Shown: one piece after another, positions 7,336 through 13,154 of the stretch
How positions within the stretch are numbered: position 1 is the stretch's first letter
Layout: each line of letters opens with the position of its first letter
Notes under the pieces: generated by a model
Told to the model about the DNA's origin: nothing
Database searches by the model: none
Seen by the model: the letters and a program-made list of their open reading frames with translations, nothing else
Assembly (NCBI GenBank): GCA_025355835.1
Contig: JANXYW010000141.1
Span: forward strand, 1 to 13,154
Length of the DNA stretch: 13,154 bases
Origin: Chloroflexota bacterium
Lineage (GTDB): Bacteria > Chloroflexota > Dehalococcoidia > DSTF01 > JACRBR01
Direction: 5' to 3'
Program-made: the position numbers and the translations under genes

Positions 7336-8329
7336 ACGAGTACCGGATGCGCGGGTCGAGCCACGCATAGCTCACGTCCACAAGCAAGTTCATCGCTACG
7401 ACGGTGACGCCGGCATACAGCGTCATCGTCTGGACGACGTCGTAATCCTTGAGAACCAACGATCGCAGCGTAAAGTCCCCTAGCCCCGGCAGCGTGAAGA
7501 TCTGCTCCACGATGATCGCGCCACCCAGCAAGCCGGACACTTGCAGGCCGAGAACCGTGATGACCGGGATCATCGAGTTCTTGAGGCCGTGCTTCAGGAT
7601 CACCGCGCGCTCCTGTAGGCCCTTGGCTCGCGCGGTACGCATGTAGTCTTGGCGCATCACTTCCAGCAGGGACGAACGGGTGAGCCGCATGATCCCGGCC
7701 GCCGAGCCGAGCGCAAGCACGGCGGCCGCCGGCGCGACCTGCTTGAAGTTGCCGATCGGATCGTCCATCAGCGCGATTTTTCGGCCGATGGGCGGGGCGT
7801 AGCCCCAGAACTCCGACGGCAATACCAGAACCAGGGTTGCTACCCAGAAGCTGGGGATCGCCAGCCCGAGAACCGAACTCGAGCGGACGATATAGTCGAT
7901 AGGCGAATTTCGGAGGGTCGCCGAAATGATGCCGAATGGTATCCCGATGAGGATCGTGAATAGCAGCGTGATCACCATGATCTCGACCGTCACCGGCAGG
8001 CGAGAAATGATCTGCTCGCCTACCGGCTTGTGATTGAGTTCGGATGTCCCCAAATTGCCCTTGAGTACGCGGGCGATGTAGTGACCGTACTGGCTATCTT
8101 TACTGAAGGAGAGGAATGGCGGCCCGCGCCGTAGCTCCACAGGAAAGTACGGCTTATCCAGCCCCAGCTCTAGATGTATCGCGTCGATACCAGCACGCGT
8201 GCAGTTAAGCCCGCACCTCCGTATGGCCGGATCCCCCGGAACGATGCGTAACAGCAGGAATACCGTCACGGACAGCACGAACAGGATGATTACGCCTGAC
8301 AACAAGCGACGAAGAATGAACGTCTGCAT
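7334..8329 (-). CDS. Dipeptide/oligopeptide-type ABC importer, permease (DppB/OppB family)
   Basis: This is the first permease of the importer, 331 residues long. The N-terminus is a first membrane helix (about 9-29) leading to PGDP (31-34), the DppB/OppB hallmark at the start of the outer loop. ELGLDKP (54-60) and GNLGTS (91-96) are further family blocks. The EAA loop is DYMRTARAKG at 228-237, and the C-terminal helices end in LDPRIRYS. Two cysteines close together (C39 and C43, in CGLNC) sit in the large extracytoplasmic loop and could form a disulfide or bind a ligand. ATG 8329 lies 21 bp after the binding-protein stop, with only a weak ribosome-binding site. It pairs with the DppC-like permease to form the translocation pore. 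Confidence 0.94.
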   Translation of the reverse strand: MQTFILRRLLSGVIILFVLSVTVFLLLRIVPGDPAIRRCGLNCTRAGIDAIHLELGLDKPYFPVELRRGPPFLSFSKDSQYGHYIARVLKGNLGTSELNHKPVGEQIISRLPVTVEIMVITLLFTILIGIPFGIISATLRNSPIDYIVRSSSVLGLAIPSFWVATLVLVLPSEFWGYAPPIGRKIALMDDPIGNFKQVAPAAAVLALGSAAGIMRLTRSSLLEVMRQDYMRTARAKGLQERAVILKHGLKNSMIPVITVLGLQVSGLLGGAIIVEQIFTLPGLGDFTLRSLVLKDYDVVQTMTLYAGVTVVAMNLLVDVSYAWLDPRIRYS

Positions 8330-8350
8330 GTGTGCCGCTCTAACCCCTGC

Positions 8351-10072
8351 CTAACCGTCCAGGTACCACGTGTTGACGAAGAGACCGCTGGAGCCAAGGC
8401 TCTGCGGCACGTTCTTGACGCGCTGGTTGTACAGCAAGAAGGTGTACGGCGTGACGAATGGAACGAACGTCGGCCCCTTGGCGTAGATCTCCTTCTGCAG
8501 ATCCTTGACGGCTTTCACGAAGGCCTCGTGATCCGTCGTGGACTTCACCTTATCGATGTCCGCGTCGATCTGCGGGTAGAGCTTGCCGACGCCGATGGCG
8601 TAAATATTGTTGCGGGCAGGACCTTCAGAGTGCTGGAAGTCGAGGTTGAATTCCGCGTATTCGTAAACCTGGTTCAGGGAGAGGCTCGCGTCGTACTTCA
8701 GATTCGTGTAGTTGTCCAGCCACGTCGGGAACGGCTGCGCGTCGGCCTCCACCTCGAAGCCGGCGGCCTTCATCTGCTCGAGCCAGATCGGCAGGTGCAG
8801 CTTGTGCTGCTCGATGTCGGAATCGGCCGGCCACATCACCTTGACCTTCACGGTGTCGTTGCCAGTCGCGGCCTTAATGAGCTGCTTCGACTTTTGCGGG
8901 TCGTATGGCTGGAGCTTCGCCAACTCAGCATCGCTGAAGGCCAGGTCGCCCATCGACCAATGCACGAGTCCGTTGGCCTTCGCCTCGCCGTTGTATACCC
9001 GGTCGATGTACTGCTTGCGGTCGATGGCGTACAGCGCCGCCAGCCGGATGCGGTCATCTTTCCACGGATCTTTGGTTGGATTCAACGTCAGGGCGATGAA
9101 CGTGTTGGTGGGCCGCTTCACTACGGTGTAATTCTGGCCTTGCTGGAGCTGCTTCGCCTCGTCGACGTTCGGCGCGCCGTACGAGTCGATCTGGCCTGAC
9201 TGGAACGCCACGCGCTGTGCGGCCTGATCCGTGATGATCTTGACGTCGAACTGGTCGATATACGGAATCGTGGCGTTGTTGTTCTTGTCGTCTTTGCGGT
9301 AGTAGTTCGGGTTCTTGACGAGCGTGGCCCCCTGGCCTTCCGTGTAGCTCTTCAGCATGAACGCGCCAGCGCCGGCAGCCTTCTGCTTGAGCTGGCCGAT
9401 GTTCGCGTCCGTCAGCGCCTCTTTCGGGACGATGGTGTTGATGGCGCTGCCGATGCGGTTTCGGAAGAACGCGTACGGGCGCTTCATGTTCATCGTGTAC
9501 GTGGCGTTGTCAGCGGATGCAACCTGCGTGTCTAGTTCCTTCCCGATGAAGGCGAAGGCGTTGGATTGGGGCAGGGAGACGATCCGCTTGTAGCTTTCGA
9601 TGACGTCGCTTGCATCCAACGCGCGCTCCGGCACACCGAGCTGGTTCGGACTGACCTTTACGCCCGGCCGGATCTTGAAGACGTACGTCTTGGCGTCGGG
9701 TTGCTCGAAGCCCGTGGAGAGATCGTCGAAACGGAAATTGCCGTCCTCAGCAGAGAAGTTGGCCAGCACGTTGTAGAGACGCGGGAAGTAGGCCACGGAC
9801 GCGGCGATGCCGATGTACGGGTCGAACGTGTCGAAGTCCGCCGTCTGGCTCTCGGAATAGGTTCCGCCCGCCTTTGGCGTACCTGCGGCCTTCGTTGGCG
9901 CGGATGTCCCGGGCGTCGATCCGCCGGCTGCCGGCGTCTTCTTGTCGCTGCTGCTGCTACTGCAGCCGACCAGCCAGACCGCGCCCGCCGCCGCGCCGGC
10001 GACGCCCGTCGTCTGTAGCACGCGTCGCCGCGATACCCGCTGCGTCGTCATCTTGTCCCAGTAGTTACTCAT
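8351..10072 (-). CDS. Peptide-type ABC importer solute-binding lipoprotein (SBP family 5)
   Basis: This is the extracytoplasmic binding protein that delivers substrate to the two permeases; the mature fold is SBP_bac_5 (DppA/OppA-like). The 573-residue product begins with a Tat-like twin-arginine segment, SRRRVLQ at 14-20, a hydrophobic stretch, and a lipobox LVGC at 34-37, giving a lipidated Cys37. A low-complexity linker rich in Ser, Thr, Pro, Ala and Gly (about 38-70) follows, common in Gram-positive-type and Chloroflexota lipoproteins. FDTFDPYIG (80-88) and FKIRPGVKVSP (132-142) are early family motifs. ATG 10072 has AAGGGAG ten bases upstream; an upstream in-frame start at 10138 would push the signal inward and is rejected. 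It is the first gene of the operon. Substrate may be peptides, but the family also carries sugars, nickel and others. Confidence 0.93.
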   Translation of the reverse strand: MSNYWDKMTTQRVSRRRVLQTTGVAGAAAGAVWLVGCSSSSSDKKTPAAGGSTPGTSAPTKAAGTPKAGGTYSESQTADFDTFDPYIGIAASVAYFPRLYNVLANFSAEDGNFRFDDLSTGFEQPDAKTYVFKIRPGVKVSPNQLGVPERALDASDVIESYKRIVSLPQSNAFAFIGKELDTQVASADNATYTMNMKRPYAFFRNRIGSAINTIVPKEALTDANIGQLKQKAAGAGAFMLKSYTEGQGATLVKNPNYYRKDDKNNNATIPYIDQFDVKIITDQAAQRVAFQSGQIDSYGAPNVDEAKQLQQGQNYTVVKRPTNTFIALTLNPTKDPWKDDRIRLAALYAIDRKQYIDRVYNGEAKANGLVHWSMGDLAFSDAELAKLQPYDPQKSKQLIKAATGNDTVKVKVMWPADSDIEQHKLHLPIWLEQMKAAGFEVEADAQPFPTWLDNYTNLKYDASLSLNQVYEYAEFNLDFQHSEGPARNNIYAIGVGKLYPQIDADIDKVKSTTDHEAFVKAVKDLQKEIYAKGPTFVPFVTPYTFLLYNQRVKNVPQSLGSSGLFVNTWYLDG

Positions 10073-10082
10073 TTTCTCGTGT

Positions 10083-10089
10083 CTCCCTT
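10083..10089 (-). promoter_or_regulatory. Ribosome-binding site of the solute-binding protein gene
   Basis: AAGGGAG on the minus strand lies ten bases before ATG 10072 and places the twin-arginine signal at a normal distance from the N-terminus. Confidence 0.65.
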
Positions 10090-10126
10090 CAAGAGAAAGC
10101 GCCGTCTCCAACCCGCGAGTGGCACC

Positions 10127-10155
10127 ACAATCTCCCAAACCGCGTTCTGTGTCAA
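10127..10155 (-). promoter_or_regulatory. Candidate proximal promoter of the importer operon
   Basis: A perfect -35 box TTGACA (10155-10150, minus strand) is followed after 17 bases by GATTGT (10132-10127), a poor -10 with three of six matches. It would give a leader of about 50 bases. Confidence 0.3.
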
Positions 10156-10208
10156 GAGATACGTGAACTTGTCCTCACGATTCCTGCTTCGCGTGTTGGG
10201 TTGAACCG

Positions 10209-10239
10209 ATTGTACTCTACCGCGCGCGTTAAGCGTCAA
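10209..10239 (-). promoter_or_regulatory. Candidate distal promoter of the importer operon
   Basis: On the minus strand TTGACG (10239-10234) and TACAAT (10214-10209) are separated by 19 bases. Both boxes are good but the spacer is longer than the usual 17. Transcription would start near 10202, leaving a leader of about 130 bases. It overlaps the AT-rich patch that also holds the plus-strand -10 candidate. Confidence 0.38.
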
Positions 10240-10240
10240 T

Positions 10241-10246
10241 TAAAAT
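10241..10246 (+). promoter_or_regulatory. Candidate -10 box for the exporter genes
   Basis: TAAAAT matches five of six bases of the sigma70 -10 and sits in the only AT-rich patch of the divergent spacer, 40 bases before GTG 10286. No convincing -35 is found 16-18 bases upstream, so the call is tentative. Confidence 0.3.
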
Positions 10247-10285
10247 AGTGATTGAGCCCGGAAATCCTCTTGTCAAAGGCACTGC

Positions 10286-12043
10286 GTGATCTTCGCGAGC
10301 CGTCTCTGGCCGTATATCCTCCGCTACCGCTTTCGCATGTCGATGGGGCTCCTTGCCCTCGCCATTGCCTCGGCTGCCAGCATCATGACGCCCTATGTGC
10401 TGGGCACGGCCATCGACAGCTTCCGCACCGACCACTCCATGGGGAAGCTGTACCTCTACGCCGGCCTGATTGTCGCCATCCAGCTGGTGGACAGCAGCAT
10501 GCGCTTCGTCACGCGTATCTACGTCAGCGGCTCATCCCGCCAGATGGAATACGATCTGCGCAACGACGTGTATGCCCACATGCAGTTGCTGGATCAGAAA
10601 TTCTTCCAGGATCACCAGACCGGCGACCTCATGGCGCGCGTTTCGAACGACGTGACCATAGTTCGAGAGTTCCTCGGCCCCGGGTTGATGGACTTGTTCC
10701 GCTCCGTGCTCCTGTTCATCACGGGTCTTATCGTAATGTTGACGATCGACGTCAAGCTGGCACTGCTCGCGACGCTGCCCCTGCCATTCATCACGCTCAT
10801 CTTTGTCTGGATCGGCGGCATCATCGAGAAGCGCTACCACGCCGTCCAGACACAGTTCGGTGCTCTCTCCACCTTCGTTCAGGAGAACTTTTCGGGCGCA
10901 CGCGTGGTGAAGGCCTACGTACAGGAAGAGAACGAGGCTGCGGCTTTTCAGCGGCAGGCCGACAAATTCGAACGGGCAAATGTCGACCTCGCCCGCCTGG
11001 CGATGGCACTGAACCCGCTCCTCGCTGTCCTCATTGGCATCAGCACGCTGATCGTCATCTACGTCGGCGCGCTGGAGGTGAAGTCCGGCGCGATCACCAT
11101 CGGCGATTTCGTCCGCTTCAACTTCTACATCGTCCTCCTGTCGATGCCGATGGTGAACCTCGGCTGGACGCTGAATTTGTATCAGCAGGCCGCTGCATCG
11201 ATGGAGCGCGTCGAGGAGGTGCTCGCCCGCAAGCCGGCGATCGTCGATCTTCCGGGCGTCCAGCCGCTCTCAGAGGTGCACGGCGCCATCCAGTTCGAGC
11301 ACGCGAGTTTCGGCTACTTCAATCGGCCTGTGCTACACGATGTCAGCATCGATGTGGCAGCCGGCTCCACGCTCGCCATCGTCGGGCCGACGGGCTCGGG
11401 TAAGACGACGCTCGTCAACCTGATCGCGCGCGTGTACGACGTGCGCAGCGGCCGCGTTGCCATCGATGGCCACGACGTGCGGGAGATCCCGATCGAGCAA
11501 CTGCATCGTTCCGTCGCGTTCGTCCCACAGGAGTCGTTCTTGTTTTCGGCCAGCCTGGAGGAGAACGTCGCATGGGGTGGCGAGGCCGATGCGCAGCACG
11601 TCCAGCAAGCCGTGCAACTTTCGCAGCTGATCAACGACATTCCACAGCTGCCGGCCGGCATGCAAACGATGGTCGGCGAGCGAGGGGTGTCGCTTTCTGG
11701 CGGACAGAAACAGCGGACCGCCATCGCTCGCGCACTGGCGCGCGAAGCACCGATCCTGATTTTCGATGACGCGCTGTCGCACGTCGATGCGTATACCGAA
11801 GAACGGATCCTGACGGGCGTGCGCGACTACATCGCTGGACGCACCGCCGTGGTCATCGCGCATCGCGTGTCGGCCGTGAGTTGGGCGGATCAGATCGTCG
11901 TGCTGGAGGATGGCCGCATCGTAGAGCGCGGAACCCACGACGAACTGGTCGCGCTGAATGGGTCGTACGCAAAGCTCGACCGCCGCCAGCGGTTGGAGCA
12001 GCAGCTTGGCGTCGAGGATGAGCCGGAAACGAGCGTGCCGTAG
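10286..12043 (+). CDS. ABC exporter half-transporter with degenerate Walker B (MdlB/LmrA-type)
   Basis: A 585-residue half-transporter: a six-helix exporter domain (about 17-295) fused to an ATPase domain (about 330-570). FFQDHQTGDLMARVSND (106-122) is the coupling region typical of type IV exporters. The ATPase has Walker A GPTGSGKTT (367-375, K373), Q-loop Q415, signature LSGGQKQR (470-477), Walker B ILIFDD (490-495), D-loop ALSHVD (496-501) and H-loop His526. The residue after the Walker B Asp is Asp495, not the catalytic Glu, as in the degenerate subunit of heterodimeric exporters such as TM287/288. The GTG start at 10286 is the only reasonable one, with AAGGC five bases upstream; no ATG lies between the preceding in-frame stop (10253) and it. 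The next gene follows immediately and is the likely partner. Substrate (drug, lipid, peptide) is unknown. Confidence 0.93.
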   Translation: MIFASRLWPYILRYRFRMSMGLLALAIASAASIMTPYVLGTAIDSFRTDHSMGKLYLYAGLIVAIQLVDSSMRFVTRIYVSGSSRQMEYDLRNDVYAHMQLLDQKFFQDHQTGDLMARVSNDVTIVREFLGPGLMDLFRSVLLFITGLIVMLTIDVKLALLATLPLPFITLIFVWIGGIIEKRYHAVQTQFGALSTFVQENFSGARVVKAYVQEENEAAAFQRQADKFERANVDLARLAMALNPLLAVLIGISTLIVIYVGALEVKSGAITIGDFVRFNFYIVLLSMPMVNLGWTLNLYQQAAASMERVEEVLARKPAIVDLPGVQPLSEVHGAIQFEHASFGYFNRPVLHDVSIDVAAGSTLAIVGPTGSGKTTLVNLIARVYDVRSGRVAIDGHDVREIPIEQLHRSVAFVPQESFLFSASLEENVAWGGEADAQHVQQAVQLSQLINDIPQLPAGMQTMVGERGVSLSGGQKQRTAIARALAREAPILIFDDALSHVDAYTEERILTGVRDYIAGRTAVVIAHRVSAVSWADQIVVLEDGRIVERGTHDELVALNGSYAKLDRRQRLEQQLGVEDEPETSVP

Positions 12044-12048
12044 TGGCA

Positions 12049-13154
12049 ATGGGCTACAACGAGGAAGACGACGCGATAGGCAAGGCGTACGATTCACGCC
12101 TTGTCGGCCGCTTCTTGCCGTACATGCGGCCATATGGCTGGCGTGTCGCGCTCGCGCTCGCGCTTCTGCTTGCCACGACCGCGCTGGCGCTGGCGCAGCC
12201 GCTACTTGTGCAGCAGGCCATCGACCGCGACGTTGCGAAGGGGAAAACAGACAGCCTGCCATTGATTGCCGGCCTCTACGTGGCCGTGTTGATCCTCGGT
12301 TTCATCTTCCGCTATGTCCAGGCAGTGCAGATGGTCGTCGTCGCCCAGAAGGTGATGAACGACTTGCGTTTGCAGCTCTTCCGCCATCTGCAGCGCATGT
12401 CCATCGCGTTCTACGACGGCAATCCGGTCGGGCGGCTGGTGACGCGGCTCACGAACGACATCGCCGCGCTCAACGAACTGCTGACCGCAGGCGCGCTCAC
12501 GATCGTCGCCGACCTGTTCATCATTTTCGGCGTCGCCGCGGCGCTGCTTTGGATTAGCTGGAAGCTGGCACTCATCACGTTTGTGATCATGCCGCTGCTG
12601 GCCGTGATCATGCGTTGGTTTGCCATCGTCATGCGGACCTCGTTCCGCCAACAGCGCCTGCACATCGCTCGCCTCAACGGCTTCACGGCCGAGCATATCA
12701 GCGGCATGCTCCTTGTCCAGCTATTTGGCCGCCAACGCCGGGACAACGAGGAGTTCCGCGGACACAACAAGCATTTGCTGGACGCCAACATGGGGGTCGT
12801 GCGCTCGTTCGCGCTGTTCGAGCCAGTCGTGGCGCTTGTCTCGGCGATCACGACAGGCATCGTCATCGTCATCGGCGGCCGGTTTGTCCTGCACGAGACG
12901 CTGACGATCGGCCGCCTCGTCGCGTTCCTGCAGCTCGTGAGCATGTACTACAACCCCGTGCGCGAGATCGCCGATCGCTTCAGCATCCTCCAGTCCGCTA
13001 TGACTGCGCTGGAACGCATCTTCACCCTATTGGACGAGCCGGAGGGTGTGCAGGACGCCACCGACGCGCTCGACCTGCCGGCGAAGATCGACGGCGCCGT
13101 CGCATTCGATCACGTGTCGTTTGCGTACGTGCCCGGCACGTGGGTGCTGAAGGA
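12049..13154 (+). CDS. ABC exporter half-transporter, partner subunit (3' truncated by window end)
   Basis: The reading frame is open from the exporter stop to the window end, giving 368 codons without a stop. The N-terminus EEDDAIGKAYDSRLVGRFLP is typical of the second subunit of exporter pairs, followed by membrane helices and the coupling segment FYDGNPVGRLVTRLTND (121-137). The membrane domain ends with the ALERIFTLLDEPE linker near residue 320, and the ATPase domain is only begun (VAFDHVSFAYVPG), so Walker A, signature and Walker B are not visible. The ATG at 12049 is chosen; GTG 12043, whose first base is the last of the upstream TAG (TAGTG), is equally possible and would add two residues. 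No ribosome-binding site is seen for either, which suggests termination-reinitiation and matched subunit levels. It may supply the canonical ATP site of the pair. Confidence 0.92.
   Translation, partial: MGYNEEDDAIGKAYDSRLVGRFLPYMRPYGWRVALALALLLATTALALAQPLLVQQAIDRDVAKGKTDSLPLIAGLYVAVLILGFIFRYVQAVQMVVVAQKVMNDLRLQLFRHLQRMSIAFYDGNPVGRLVTRLTNDIAALNELLTAGALTIVADLFIIFGVAAALLWISWKLALITFVIMPLLAVIMRWFAIVMRTSFRQQRLHIARLNGFTAEHISGMLLVQLFGRQRRDNEEFRGHNKHLLDANMGVVRSFALFEPVVALVSAITTGIVIVIGGRFVLHETLTIGRLVAFLQLVSMYYNPVREIADRFSILQSAMTALERIFTLLDEPEGVQDATDALDLPAKIDGAVAFDHVSFAYVPGTWVLK

Noticed and set aside
9940..9965. Trinucleotide repeat (GCTGCTGCTGCTAC-like)
   Set aside because: It simply encodes the poly-Ser run after the lipidated Cys; too short to call a repeat element.
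10252..11403. A 383-codon open frame on the plus strand inside the first exporter gene
   Set aside because: It is an out-of-frame shadow of the exporter, rich in Arg, His, Pro and Ala with no recognisable domain, as expected in GC-rich coding DNA.

Overview
The window is GC-rich, densely coded bacterial chromosome with no tRNA, rRNA, CRISPR array or insertion sequence that I can see. The gene set points to Chloroflexota or a relative, with Actinomycetota as the alternative: a tal-pgi-gnd-zwf-opcA cluster, a short-form 6-phosphogluconate dehydrogenase, and a solute-binding lipoprotein with a Tat-like signal and a Ser/Thr/Pro/Ala/Gly-rich linker. This placement is inference from gene content and protein style, not from a marker gene.

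Positions 1-5337, plus strand, hold a pentose-phosphate operon: the 3' end of transaldolase, glucose-6-phosphate isomerase, 6-phosphogluconate dehydrogenase, glucose-6-phosphate dehydrogenase and its assembly/activator protein OpcA. Four of the five genes are joined by overlapping stop/start codons or nested starts; only gnd has a 7-bp gap and its own good ribosome-binding site. Together they form the oxidative branch and connect it to glycolysis through Pgi and Tal.

Positions 5366-6220, minus strand, encode a stand-alone alpha/beta hydrolase that converges on opcA. The 189-bp spacer upstream of it holds two abutting palindromes and a possible promoter. Positions 6410-10072, minus strand, encode an oligopeptide/dipeptide-type ABC importer operon: a binding lipoprotein followed by two permeases, with no ATPase gene next to them.

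A 213-bp divergent promoter region (10073-10285) separates the importer from a plus-strand pair of ABC exporter half-transporters (10286-12043, and 12049 to the window end, truncated). The first has Asp in place of the Walker B catalytic Glu, as in the degenerate subunit of heterodimeric exporters, and the second follows it almost without a gap. The most useful second looks are the predicted cofactor split between Zwf and Gnd, OpcA in this context, the orphan importer without ATPases, and the asymmetric exporter pair. I did not find a convincing new multi-gene system; most of the window is recognisable metabolism and transport.
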